Shown here piece by piece: positions 34,443-43,649 of a DNA stretch of 64,000 nucleotides. Source of the stretch: JTS-RE37 sp041743975 (GTDB lineage: Bacteria; Bacteroidota; Bacteroidia; Flavobacteriales; Flavobacteriaceae); contig JBGTLT010000183.1 of NCBI GenBank assembly GCA_041743975.1, positions 1 to 64,000 of the forward strand, read 5' to 3'. The translations under genes and the position numbers were made by a program. How positions within the stretch are numbered: the stretch's first letter is position 1; every line of letters begins with the position of its first letter. The notes under the pieces are model-generated. The model had not been told where the DNA came from. It ran no database searches and was given only the letters and a program-made list of their open reading frames with translations.

Positions 34443-37400
34443 CTAAAGAACTTCATTTGAGAAGCGTACTAAACGGGTATAGGGTGGCTGTTCGACAGGC
34501 AGAACTACATGGAATTCAGCGCCTTGACCGGGGAGCGATTTTGCAAAGACTTTTCCGAAATGGTTTTCGGCAATTTTCCGGACCATCCCTAATCCAATCC
34601 CGGTTCCTTCGAATTCATCCTGCGAGTGCAGGCGATGGAAGATCGTAAATATCTTCTCTTCGTCTTTTTGGTCGAATCCTATGCCATTGTCTTTGACAAT
34701 GATTTCTATATAGTCCAAATCGGGATCCAGGGAGGAATGATCTTTCATTTTTTCCAGTGTCCATTTCCCGGAACTTATTTGTAAGTTAGGGGAAATATCC
34801 TTTTTGGAAAACTTAAGTCCATTGCCTATGAGGTTATAGAAAAGTTGACTTATCTGAAGGGGAACCGCATTTATTTCGGGTAATTTCCTAATTTTGATAC
34901 TGGCTTTTTTTTGCTCTATTAACAACTCGAAGTCGGCCAGGACAGCCCCAATTGTTTCATTCAGATCTATGCGTTGATATAATTCATCCGGGTTTGCAAG
35001 CCGGGAGTAGTCGAGCAGGTCTTTAATCAGGGCCGCCATCCTTTCCCCTGAGGTCTCAATTTTATCCAGGAATGTTTTCATTTTATTCGATAAGGCTGCG
35101 TCAGCCCGTTCCCTTAGGAGATGTGAAAATGTCATGATCTTGCGCAGCGGTTCCTGAAGGTCGTGACTCGCCACCCGTACAAACTGATCTAACTGCTCGT
35201 TGGTTTTCTTAAGTTCCTCTATGCTTTCCGTGTAGTTTTTGATCGCAAATTGCTGTTCGGTAACATCCTCAATAGCAAGGAGTATCAACTTTTGCTCCTT
35301 TTTATCATCCTTAATTTCACGTGCATTCAGGTGAAGTTTCCGTTTTTCGGTAGTATCCAGTTGCAATTCCAATTCAAAATCCTGGAAGGATTGATGTTCC
35401 GGCAGCACCATATTCAGCATAGTCCTCAGATCATCATTATCCCATAGTCCCTGTTGTACGGCAAAAATATTTTTACCCACTATTTCCTGTAGAAGTACAT
35501 TAAATTTTTTATAGAAGGAACTGTTGGCTGTACGGATGCGGAGATCTCTATCGAGCACCAACAGGGGCTCCCTTATGGTTGCCAGTATGGCTTCCATATA
35601 ACTAAGCGTATAGTATAGTTCGTCCTGTTTCTCAACCAATTCCCGGTTCAGAATGACAAGCTCTTCGTTGGTGGACTGCAATTGTTCCTCGGAAGTTTCA
35701 AGCTCTTCATTGAGGCTGTGCAATTCTTCATTGCTGCTCAATAATTCCTCATTGGCCCTCTGCAATTCCTCATTTGTCGCTTCCTGATCATCACTTATTT
35801 TGCGCATATCTTCCCGGGCCTGTGCCAACTCGGTCTTTAATGCATTATTTTGATTTTCAAGTTCATTTTTCCCATAATTAAAACTAAAATTCTGTAGCTT
35901 TTTCCCCAGACCCTCAAAAGGGGAGAGGCCCAGTCCTTTTTTCCAGAATAAGATCAGGTAATATGGGTCGGGGTTTTTGGGCAAGGGAATGATCTCAATG
36001 GTTACCAGGAATCGCTCCCCGTTGGTATGGCAGGGTATGTCTTCCTTGTGAACCACAGCACCTGTGTTCCTGGCCTTGTATACGGAATTCCGCAACTCAA
36101 AACTCAGGCTTTCATTGGCCATTTTAATGAGATTGAATGTCGGGACACCCGGGGGGGGTTGCAGAAAAGGGGCAATAATTCCATTGATATGGACTACTTC
36201 CATCAGATCGTCCACTATAACGCTGGGGGGAGTGTGTTTACTGAGCAGGACTTCTTCCGCACTTTTGCGGAAATCTGGTTGGGGAAGGGCTGTAGAAAGG
36301 GATGTTGCGTAATGTGGCATTATTTCCTTTTTTTCCAAAATAGTTGGTATATATTTTCGGCGAACCGCTTTTCGCATAAATATCTTTTCCTGCTTGGAAA
36401 CCGGCATGAATAATTCGCTTTCCGCAGATGTAGTTTCCGTCTTGCCTAAAAGAAGGAATCCTTGTTCCCCCAAGGCATAGTGGAATGTCGTCAATGCTTT
36501 TTTTTGCAGGAAGGTGTCCATATATATAAAGACATTGCGACAACTGATCAGGTCCATTTTGGCAAAGGGCGGGTCCTTCAGGAAATTATGGGTCACAAAT
36601 ACGATTATGTCCCGTATTGTTTTGCTGACCTTGTAACCCCCATTGACCTTCGTAAAATAATTTTTGAGCTGTTGGACAGATAGGTTCTGCACTTCCCCCT
36701 CACTATAGATTCCGGACCGGGCCTTTTCAATAGCAGATCCCGACAAGTCTGACGCAAATATCCGGATTTTGCGGCCCTTAAAGCCCGGACCTCCCGCAAA
36801 GCCCCCGGTGGCCTGGTGAAGGCAGATGGCCAGGGAATAGGCTTCTTCCCCGGTTGCACATCCCGCCACCCATATCCTGATGGGGTCATTGGAGGATTTG
36901 GAGAGGAGAATGGAAGGCAAAATGTTTTCTTCCAGCTCCGCAAATGGTTCGCTATCCCTGAAGAAGGAACTGACCTGGATGAGCATGTCCTTGAACAAGG
37001 TCTCCTGTTCCGGCTTGTTGTTTCGTAAAATGTGCAGGTAATCGGTAAGGGAATAGGCATGTTTTATGGCCATCCTCCTGGCAATCCGCCTGTGAAGCGT
37101 GGGTCGTTTGTAGTAATTGAAATCCACATTTGAGTGCAATCTGATTATGGAAAGTATCTGCCTGAATGCATCTTCCTCCTCCTCGGATAGTGTCTCCCCG
37201 TCCTCCGGGAAATCAGCATTCGTATAAGCGGCATACACTTCCTGTAATTTCCCGGGAATCTCTGCGGGGTCCAGTATAAAATCAACTACTCCTGCATCCA
37301 CTGTGCTTTGGGGCATCCCTTCCCATGCAGCAATGCGGGGATCCTCAACGAAGGTGATGCCACCGTGCTCTTTGATGGCCATTAGTCCTTTGGTACCGTC

Positions 37401-37799
37401 ATGTGCCGTTCCGGAGAGCACTACCCCGGAGGCAAGGGTTTTATGGACCTTTGCCAGGGATGTAAAAAAAAAGTCTATTGGCAGGTTTCTCCATTTATGT
37501 GTTCGCCGGGATAATTTAAGGGTATTGTCCGTGATTTCCACATTGCTATTGGAAGGCAGGATATAGATGTGATTGGGTTGTAATACTTGTTTGTCCCTGA
37601 TTTCATATATGGGAATGGAAGTAGTTCGGGAAAGGATTGCGGGCAGGCTGCTTTCATGGGAAGGGTGCAGGTGCTGTACCAGCACGTACGCGATTCCTGA
37701 ATTATCAGGTACGGCGTTGAGAAATTTTTCAAAGGATTCTATTCCTCCCGCTGAAGCACCTACCCCTACAATGGGGAATATATGGATTGGTTTGGACAT
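34443..37799 (-). CDS. CheB-CheR-PAS-histidine kinase fusion protein
   Basis: About 1118 residues from the ATG at 37799 (MSKPIHIF); the open frame reaches 18 codons further upstream without family support. Domains in order: CheB-type methylesterase (VGVGASAGGIESFEKFL with catalytic Ser, QHLHPSHESSLP, GTAHDG), CheR-type methyltransferase (RIWVAGCATGEEAYSLAICL, SAM loop), and a coiled coil of Glu/Asn-rich repeats. A PAS domain follows (REPLLVLDRDLRIRTANSSF), then a HisKA domain (VASHDLQEPLRKIMTF) with its phospho-acceptor His, and a HATPase (NGIGFDQKDEEKIFTIF). It has no transmembrane segment and no receiver domain, so its response regulator must be elsewhere. It is probably a cytoplasmic sensor for stress or motility-type signals and is transcribed alone. 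Confidence 0.93.
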   Translation of the reverse strand: MSKPIHIFPIVGVGASAGGIESFEKFLNAVPDNSGIAYVLVQHLHPSHESSLPAILSRTTSIPIYEIRDKQVLQPNHIYILPSNSNVEITDNTLKLSRRTHKWRNLPIDFFFTSLAKVHKTLASGVVLSGTAHDGTKGLMAIKEHGGITFVEDPRIAAWEGMPQSTVDAGVVDFILDPAEIPGKLQEVYAAYTNADFPEDGETLSEEEEDAFRQILSIIRLHSNVDFNYYKRPTLHRRIARRMAIKHAYSLTDYLHILRNNKPEQETLFKDMLIQVSSFFRDSEPFAELEENILPSILLSKSSNDPIRIWVAGCATGEEAYSLAICLHQATGGFAGGPGFKGRKIRIFASDLSGSAIEKARSGIYSEGEVQNLSVQQLKNYFTKVNGGYKVSKTIRDIIVFVTHNFLKDPPFAKMDLISCRNVFIYMDTFLQKKALTTFHYALGEQGFLLLGKTETTSAESELFMPVSKQEKIFMRKAVRRKYIPTILEKKEIMPHYATSLSTALPQPDFRKSAEEVLLSKHTPPSVIVDDLMEVVHINGIIAPFLQPPPGVPTFNLIKMANESLSFELRNSVYKARNTGAVVHKEDIPCHTNGERFLVTIEIIPLPKNPDPYYLILFWKKGLGLSPFEGLGKKLQNFSFNYGKNELENQNNALKTELAQAREDMRKISDDQEATNEELQRANEELLSSNEELHSLNEELETSEEQLQSTNEELVILNRELVEKQDELYYTLSYMEAILATIREPLLVLDRDLRIRTANSSFYKKFNVLLQEIVGKNIFAVQQGLWDNDDLRTMLNMVLPEHQSFQDFELELQLDTTEKRKLHLNAREIKDDKKEQKLILLAIEDVTEQQFAIKNYTESIEELKKTNEQLDQFVRVASHDLQEPLRKIMTFSHLLRERADAALSNKMKTFLDKIETSGERMAALIKDLLDYSRLANPDELYQRIDLNETIGAVLADFELLIEQKKASIKIRKLPEINAVPLQISQLFYNLIGNGLKFSKKDISPNLQISSGKWTLEKMKDHSSLDPDLDYIEIIVKDNGIGFDQKDEEKIFTIFHRLHSQDEFEGTGIGLGMVRKIAENHFGKVFAKSLPGQGAEFHVVLPVEQPPYTRLVRFSNEVL

Positions 37800-38273
37800 A
37801 GGTTTACTGGTTTCCTTTAGTGGCCGAATACTTTCACCAAAAATGTGATCCACTTTCTTAATTGGGAAGAACCCCCCTTAACGGAAGCCCTGAAGTTAAA
37901 TTTCACAAATAAAAATGATAATGAATGTTCAAGATAAGTAAGGGTTTCCACCTTAATTCGCTAAAAATACCAAGGCTGTTCCATATCCTTCAATAATTAT
38001 CTGGCCAGATGAAGACTTTCCTCTTTCCCTTCCAGGGACATTGCTGCCGTACAGCGGCAGGGAGAGCTTTGGATAATTTGTTTTGGATATGGAAATCCGC
38101 TTTTTTAGTAGCCTCACGATCAGCCTGTTTGATCTGAAAAACCGGGAAGCAAAGGGGTGCTGACAGAAGTTGTAAAATCAGAGGGAGGTCCCCGCTGAAC
38201 TCTAATGCTACGAAAAACCCCTCCGGAAAACGGGAGGGATTTTGACTTTCTAACAGGTATTACAGTATGAATC
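37800..38273. other. Intergenic region with a terminator, upstream of the kinase fusion gene
   Basis: 474 bp with no credible gene. It holds the promoter region of the kinase fusion gene at its left end and the CsbD terminator (38213-38242) at its right end. No clear promoter boxes were recognised. Short frames here have no family support and poor coding bias. Confidence 0.5.
38213..38242 (-). terminator. Rho-independent terminator of csbD-like gene
   Basis: Stem CCCTCC/GGAGGG with a short loop. Read on the minus strand it is followed by a run of Ts (plus strand AAAAA at 38213-38217). It lies 32 bp after the CsbD-like stop codon. Confidence 0.75.
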
Positions 38274-38459
38274 CTACCACTCTTCAATCTCCCTTTTAAG
38301 CTCTTCCTTCTTCCTCCCAGTTTTTTCCTGAAGTTTTCCGAGCATTTCATCAAATTTACCTTCAGAATAAGTAAGATCGTTGTCGGTAAGGTCTCCGTAC
38401 TTTTGTTTGAACTTACCTTTTACCTGCTTCCATTTACCTTCTAATTGATCTTTGTTCAT
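38274..38459 (-). CDS. CsbD family stress-response protein
   Basis: A 61-residue protein starting at the ATG at 38459 (MNKDQLEGKWKQVKG), the family's conserved start; a longer frame adds nine residues upstream without support. The core is GKWKQVKGKFKQKYGDLT, followed by a helical Lys/Glu-rich end. CsbD-like proteins are small, highly charged and induced by general stress in many bacteria, but their molecular role is unknown. It stands alone, with its own terminator. Confidence 0.9.
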   Translation of the reverse strand: MNKDQLEGKWKQVKGKFKQKYGDLTDNDLTYSEGKFDEMLGKLQEKTGRKKEELKREIEEW

Positions 38460-38985
38460 CGTACATAAATTTAAATTAATATTCATTTTAGTACCTCTAA
38501 GTTAAACTGACCCCTTGCCAACTTTTATCTTCTGTGAGAATTATTTTAACTCATTTGGTAATGTTGGATTACATTTTATGGTTAGTCTTACTCAATTACA
38601 GCAATAATTTAGGCAATAGCATTCATCCGTGGTACTATTTATAATCAAATTTGATATGGCATTGAATAGTCCGTCTAAAGGATTCGGTGATAAAAGGTGG
38701 GAAGGCTCCTCGGCCTGAAGACTGGTCCACGGAGGTCCCGAATGCACGGGCAAAAAATTGGGGTAACCAATTAAAAGGGACTGATCCATGCATTGAGAAT
38801 TAATTGATTTTTCAAGGTTACCTGGATTAGTCAGGATGGTGGGATGCATACCATGGTTATTGTGGGTTCTCTCAGATGTTACCCGGGAAGGAATCTTCCC
38901 AGTTGAAACGCACTAAGAAAATATGGTATTGAGTCAAATATTTCTTATTGAAATTGCTATTATCGAGTTCCTTTAGTAGTAAGAC
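38460..38985. other. Intergenic region between CsbD-like and nitroreductase genes
   Basis: 526 bp. An 85-codon frame on the minus strand (38592-38849) lacks family motifs, has unusual composition and was rejected. No repeat, hairpin with T-run or strong promoter was seen. The region is divergent, so it should carry the promoters of both the CsbD-like and the nitroreductase gene. Confidence 0.45.
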
Positions 38986-39636
38986 ATGATGGTATTAACA
39001 GAGATGAATGAAGAACGAAGAATAAGGTTGGAAAATATTGCGAATACGGACTATGAAATATTTGCCTTGCTCAAGCAGCGGTACAGCCCCAGAATTTTTC
39101 GGAATAAAAAGATCGGGAAGGAGCATCTGAAGCAGCTTTTTGAGGCTGTCAGGTGGTCTCCCAGTACAGATAACGAACAGCCATGGCGTTTTATTTATGC
39201 TGAGAGAGGTTCAGATGCCTACGAAAAAATGGTTGGGTGCCTTACCCAGGATAACCAAAGGTGGGCTGCCCGTGCCCCATTGCTGATGCTCAGCATTTAC
39301 AAGGAACAAATGGGGGATGGCAGTCTCAATGCTCTGGCCATGCAGGATTTGGGGATAAGCCTTGGCTGCATGACAATCCAGGCACAATATCTTGGAATAG
39401 GGGTACATCACATGGCGGGCTTTGACAAGCAGCTGGCTGGGGAACTGCTTAAGGTGCCTGAAGGCTATACCATTGCCAGCACCATTGCCATGGGTTATTT
39501 TGGAGGCAATCTGGATCAGCTGCCCGAAGATTTACAGGAACAGGAAACCGAAGAACGCACGCGGATGACGCAGGAATATTTTGCCTTTAAAAATTATTGG
39601 CAAACTAGCCATAACGCGGATGGAAACCTGTTATAA
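38986..39636 (+). CDS. Nitroreductase family flavoprotein
   Basis: 216 residues. The FMN-binding start LKQRYSPRIFRNKKI and the conserved AVRWSPSTDNEQPWRFIY are typical of oxygen-insensitive nitroreductases, and SLGCMTIQAQYLGIGVHHMA and TIAMGYFGG complete the fold. It transfers electrons from NAD(P)H to an unknown acceptor (nitro compound, quinone or unsaturated carbonyl). It is transcribed in the same direction as the SLC13 permease, which begins 6 bp after its stop, so the two are probably co-expressed. Two ATG codons sit side by side at the start. Confidence 0.92.
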   Translation: MMVLTEMNEERRIRLENIANTDYEIFALLKQRYSPRIFRNKKIGKEHLKQLFEAVRWSPSTDNEQPWRFIYAERGSDAYEKMVGCLTQDNQRWAARAPLLMLSIYKEQMGDGSLNALAMQDLGISLGCMTIQAQYLGIGVHHMAGFDKQLAGELLKVPEGYTIASTIAMGYFGGNLDQLPEDLQEQETEERTRMTQEYFAFKNYWQTSHNADGNLL

Positions 39637-39642
39637 CCTTCG

Positions 39643-41460
39643 ATGACCGTTGATATTATCCTGGTATTTGTAATACTGGGAATCACCATTGTCCTGTTCG
39701 TTTTTGAAATTTTTCCGGTTGATAAGATCGCATTTTTTATAATCGTTTCCCTTGCCTTGTTGGGATTGGTCACCCCGGAGGAGGCAATCAGTGGATTTTC
39801 AAATAATGCCACGATTGCTGTAATGGCTTTGATGATGCTCGCAATCGCTATGGAAGAGAACGGCGTTATCAACTGGATGGTCTCCGGACTTGGGAGGGTC
39901 AGGTCCTTCCCCGTTTATATTATGGCCCCTGTTTTTATGCTGGTAAGTGCCTCCATATCAGCTTTTATCAGTACCACCGCAGTGGTTATCGTCTTTATTA
40001 AGATCGTCAACCAGCTGGCCGATAAGTACAATATTTCCCAATCCAAGTTATTACTCCCTATATCCTTTGCAGGTATCCTGGGTGGCACCTGTACACTAAT
40101 GGGTACATCCACAAACCTGATAGTCAATTCCGTTGCCAGGAACCTGGGCGCACCCAAATTGGGATTTTTTGAGTTTACCGGCCTGGGACTGATCTTTTTA
40201 GGGGTTTCTGTACTATACCTGACCCTCACGCTTAAATGGCTTCCATGGGGGAAGAATAAGAATATAAAGGAGGACTACCAGATCAATAATTATATTACGG
40301 AGGTCAAAATCAATCCGGATTCACAATTAATCGGCAAAAAAATCGAGGAAACCTTTTTCTTCGATAACCCTGAAATTTCCTTGTTGAAACTGACCCGTGA
40401 TGGCCGGATACACAATGCACCGGGCCGGTACATTACGCTGCGGGAGGATGACACCCTTTTGCTGATGTGCGACATAGAAAACCTTTCCAGGCTTACCGCA
40501 TCCAGGGATTTCATCATTCATGACCCACACTACCCGGATCCTGCCGTGCCGGAAAAGGCCATTAAGGATGGGATACCGGATAGGGGCAATACCATCTTTG
40601 TGGAGCTGCTGATGTTGAACGGATCCACATTGCTGGGTAAAACCCTGGGTAACCTCAGGAAATACATGATACCTGATGTGATCCCTATCGCAATTAAAAA
40701 AAGGATTACACTTACCCACTTCAATGACAGGCTCATCCGAAGCAGCAAGAACAGGCTGGTACTGAAACCAGGAGACCGTTTGTTGGTAGAAGTGGAAAAG
40801 GAACATCTGAGGTCCCTGCAATTGATAGAAAATGTTGTGATCCTGCAGGAATTTGAACAATCCAGCCAAACCACTTCCTATCGCCGGTTATTTTCCATGG
40901 GAATTTTACTTTTGGTAATTGTACTTGCGGCTACCGGGGTTCTGTCTATATTGATAAGCGCACTAACAGGCGTGGCCCTCTTGTTGTTAACCGGGAACCT
41001 GGACCTTTACAACGTATATAACAAGGTGAACTGGCAGATTATTTTTTTACTGGCAGGCATGATACCCTTGGGTGTTGCGATGCACAATTCGGGTGCTGAT
41101 ATGTGGTTGTCCGAAAAGCTTCTTGGGTTGCTGGGTGGGAAATCCCCCCTTATTATTATAGGAACCCTGTTTTTGGTGACGATGGGCCTCAGCGGGGTTG
41201 TGAGCAATAATGCTACCGCGGTCATCATGACCCCCATTGCCATATCAATGGCAGATGGCTTGAACCTGGAATTCAAACCATTTATACTTGCAGTCATGTT
41301 TGCTGCCAGCTTTAGCTTTTTTACCCCGGTAGGCTATCAGACAAATACATTGATCTATGGGATTGGAAATTACAGATTCAAACATTTTTTGCTGATCGGC
41401 GGTATTCTCAGCATCATTCTTTGGTTGCTGGCGACACTGCTGTTAGAGCGTATGTTATAG
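39643..41460 (+). CDS. SLC13 family permease with two TrkA-C domains
   Basis: 605 residues. Two blocks of membrane segments (about 1-190 and 410-605) flank a cytoplasmic part with two TrkA_C/RCK_C domains (TEVKINPDSQLIGKKIEE; LLMLNGSTLLGKTLGNL). Substrate-site motifs typical of the SLC13/DASS group are GTCTLMGTSTNLIVNS in the first half and VVSNNATAVIMTPIAIS in the second. It likely moves a dicarboxylate, sulfate or similar anion coupled to Na+ or H+. The TrkA-C domains suggest control by a small ligand. It forms a pair with the nitroreductase. Confidence 0.93.
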   Translation: MTVDIILVFVILGITIVLFVFEIFPVDKIAFFIIVSLALLGLVTPEEAISGFSNNATIAVMALMMLAIAMEENGVINWMVSGLGRVRSFPVYIMAPVFMLVSASISAFISTTAVVIVFIKIVNQLADKYNISQSKLLLPISFAGILGGTCTLMGTSTNLIVNSVARNLGAPKLGFFEFTGLGLIFLGVSVLYLTLTLKWLPWGKNKNIKEDYQINNYITEVKINPDSQLIGKKIEETFFFDNPEISLLKLTRDGRIHNAPGRYITLREDDTLLLMCDIENLSRLTASRDFIIHDPHYPDPAVPEKAIKDGIPDRGNTIFVELLMLNGSTLLGKTLGNLRKYMIPDVIPIAIKKRITLTHFNDRLIRSSKNRLVLKPGDRLLVEVEKEHLRSLQLIENVVILQEFEQSSQTTSYRRLFSMGILLLVIVLAATGVLSILISALTGVALLLLTGNLDLYNVYNKVNWQIIFLLAGMIPLGVAMHNSGADMWLSEKLLGLLGGKSPLIIIGTLFLVTMGLSGVVSNNATAVIMTPIAISMADGLNLEFKPFILAVMFAASFSFFTPVGYQTNTLIYGIGNYRFKHFLLIGGILSIILWLLATLLLERML

Positions 41461-41868
41461 AATAAAGATTTATATGGTTTGCTTCCTACCTTGTTTTTGA
41501 TGAAAAGGGATTGGTTAACAACTCCATAATCAAGTCCGCGACAGCATTTTCCGGGCCTCTGTTTTGTTGATATTATATCCAAATTTACGAGGTATCGAGT
41601 CAACATCATCATTGATAACGTTAAAGTGCTTGTTTTGATTTTTCAATCTTTGCTATGCGTGATTAGATATAAAAATCTACTTGCAAAATGAACTATAAAT
41701 TAATATAAATGTAAGTTACGCTGGAATGTTACATTCGTTATTCCTGACATTTATGCAGCTATTTTTGGCTATGGAAGGATAAAGGCAGGCGATTCCAGAT
41801 TGCTGAAATATTATTTGTAATTTCCTTATGGGAAATAGAAATGTATTGTAAACCTAAAAACATACTAT
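41461..41868. other. Intergenic region upstream of the acidic repeat lipoprotein
   Basis: 408 bp, markedly AT-rich. It contains a palindrome at about 41819-41835 (ATTTCCTTATGGGAAAT), shortly before the lipoprotein start and possibly an operator. No credible ORF or terminator with T-run was found. Confidence 0.4.
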
Positions 41869-42063
41869 ATGAAACGAACTATGTATTTATTAATGTTGCT
41901 GTTTGTAACATCAACATCATTGGTGTCACTGAACAGTTGCCGTGATACCAACAAGTCCGCCGGAGATCAAATGGAAGATGCCGTTGACGATACCGGGGAT
42001 GCCATTGAAGAGGCTGTTGATGATACCGGGGATGCTATTGATGATGCAACAGATGACAATTAA
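41869..42063 (+). CDS. Small acidic repeat lipoprotein
   Basis: A 64-residue lipoprotein: hydrophobic signal (LLMLLFVTSTSLVSLNSC) with lipidation Cys, then a strongly acidic tail made of a duplicated unit, AVDDTGDAIEE then AVDDTGDAIDD. The unit predicts an amphipathic acidic helix that could bind cations or a basic surface. Many Bacteroidota encode similar small lipoproteins of unknown function near stress genes. It has its own terminator 42 bp downstream, so it is monocistronic. Short length and low complexity make homologue calls hard, but the signal and the terminator support a real gene. Confidence 0.75.
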   Translation: MKRTMYLLMLLFVTSTSLVSLNSCRDTNKSAGDQMEDAVDDTGDAIEEAVDDTGDAIDDATDDN

Positions 42064-42104
42064 TTGTCTGGTTTGAGATAAAGAATTTTTACTGTTTTGA
42101 AAAG

Positions 42105-42143
42105 AACGGGCGATCCCAATAAAGGGGTACGCCCGTTTTTTTT
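42105..42143 (+). terminator. Rho-independent terminator after the acidic lipoprotein gene
   Basis: Perfect 8-bp stem AACGGGCG / CGCCCGTT with a 17-nt loop, followed by eight Ts (42136-42143). Confidence 0.9.
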
Positions 42144-42515
42144 ATGGCCACGCCTGTAGGGCTTTCCTTTCCAGGATACACGCTAAAATTGAATGACAGA
42201 AATTATCTTAACAGCGCTATGCGGATAATTACCTTTACCTTTCGATGACAGCTATGAATGAGCACACGCGGAAATTCCCGCTTGTCCCTCATAGTGATAG
42301 GTGCCGGAAAATACGTATATCACATATCTGGTTATTCCTAACTATTGATTATCTTATAAAGGATAAAACCAAACTGATTTCCCTAATAGGCTGATTCTTA
42401 TCAAATTGACCCAAAAGTGATTATATTTCTGATAATATTGTTTATAGAATATCTAATTTTGTTTAATATTTGCTTTAAGAAACCGCTACCAATCTATATA
42501 AATTGAGAGTTTTCC
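42144..42515. promoter_or_regulatory. Intergenic region upstream of the AraC-type regulator
   Basis: 372 bp, AT-rich toward the right. TAATTTTG at 42454-42461 fits the TAnnTTTG -7 consensus 54 bp before the AraC-type start, but no well-spaced -33 element was seen. No gene was recognised. Confidence 0.35.
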
Positions 42516-43076
42516 ATGACGTTGTATGTAAAGTATGATTTAAATATCACATGTGATATCTTACTGAGGGAGGTGCTGGACAGGATGGGGTTAGAGTATA
42601 GGTTGCAGGGTATTGGGGAAATTGAGATCCTTGGGCAAATCTCGGAAGGGCGTTTGGAAGAGCTGTCCCGGGACTTGGACCGGTATGGCATTGAAATCCT
42701 GAATGACCATCGAATAGCCTTGATACAACGGATCAAAAACGCGGTGGATGAGATGCTGGATGATGAAAAGACCCGTACCCAAAAAATATCGGTTTACCTG
42801 GCAGATCGCTTAAATTATTCATACAATCATTTGTCGAACCTTTTTTCAGAAGCTACCTATACCTCTATAGAAAACTATCTGATCCTTAGAAAGGTGGACC
42901 ATGCCAAAGAATTGATCTCACAGACAGATCTTACATTAACTGAAATTGCCCATCGCTTACATTATAGTAGTGTAGCCCATTTATCCGGGCAGTTTAAAAA
43001 AACAACAGGGATCACCCCGACCACTTTTCAAAATATCATGAAAAGGAGAAAAATGAATAGTGAATTAGCGCGCTAA
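42516..43076 (+). CDS. AraC-type transcriptional regulator with short N-terminal domain
   Basis: 186 residues. The C-terminal half is an AraC-type double helix-turn-helix (KISVYLADRLNYSYNHLSNL; TLTEIAHRLHYSSVAHLSGQ, then FKKTTGITPTTF). The first 75 residues form a small alpha/beta unit (LYVKYDLNITCDILLREVL) rather than a sugar-binding cupin. This short architecture is typical of flavobacterial regulators found beside Rcp1-like response regulators. It is followed after 13 bp by a response regulator gene and then a histidine kinase, so the three may form one signalling unit. Confidence 0.88.
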   Translation: MTLYVKYDLNITCDILLREVLDRMGLEYRLQGIGEIEILGQISEGRLEELSRDLDRYGIEILNDHRIALIQRIKNAVDEMLDDEKTRTQKISVYLADRLNYSYNHLSNLFSEATYTSIENYLILRKVDHAKELISQTDLTLTEIAHRLHYSSVAHLSGQFKKTTGITPTTFQNIMKRRKMNSELAR

Positions 43077-43089
43077 ACCAAAGCAAATT

Positions 43090-43530
43090 GTGGAAACCCT
43101 AAACATTGCACTTGCTGACGATGACGATGATGACAGACTATTTTTTCAGGAAGCTATTGATGTAGTCTCCATACGGACCAAGCTGTCCCTTTTTAAAAAT
43201 GGGCAGGAGCTGATGGACTATCTCAACCTGCCGAATGTCATCGTGCCTAACCTTGTTTTCCTGGACCTCAACATGCCGGTCAAAAATGGGATGCAATGCC
43301 TGCGTGAAATCAGGGCAAACCCCAGGCTTAAAAATGTATCCATTGCCATTTATTCAACATCCTCTTCCGAAAAGGACATTGAGGAAACCTTTGTGAATGG
43401 CGCAAACATTTATATAAACAAACCAAATAATTTTCAGGATTTACGGGAAGTAGTTGAGAAAGTACTGCATATCAAATGGCAATACCATACCTCCAACCTG
43501 AACAGGGATAATTTTTTGTTTCGGATATGA
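43090..43530 (+). CDS. Rcp1-like single-domain response regulator
   Basis: A 146-residue receiver domain. Acidic pocket LADDDDDDRLFF, phospho-acceptor Asp58 in VFLDLNMPVKNG, the conserved Ser/Thr in IYSTSSSEKD and Lys in INKPNNFQDL are present. It has no output domain, so it probably acts by protein interaction, as in Rcp1/phytochrome-type relays. The start is a GTG, 13 bp after the AraC-type gene, and no better ATG is available. The PAS histidine kinase begins 119 bp downstream and is its probable partner. Confidence 0.92.
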   Translation: METLNIALADDDDDDRLFFQEAIDVVSIRTKLSLFKNGQELMDYLNLPNVIVPNLVFLDLNMPVKNGMQCLREIRANPRLKNVSIAIYSTSSSEKDIEETFVNGANIYINKPNNFQDLREVVEKVLHIKWQYHTSNLNRDNFLFRI

Positions 43531-43649
43531 CTTCAATCTTTTATATGGGATAGTTCCCTTTTGAGGGATGTATAGGTATACTTAAATTGTACTCTGGAAT
43601 GGTAGGTGATGGGGATGCAGATATATGACAGGGGCGGATCATTGCGCTT

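Noticed and set aside
38592..38849. 85-codon minus-strand open frame
   Set aside because: No motif, odd composition rich in Ser/Pro/Leu, no ribosome site, and lies in a region without other coding signal.
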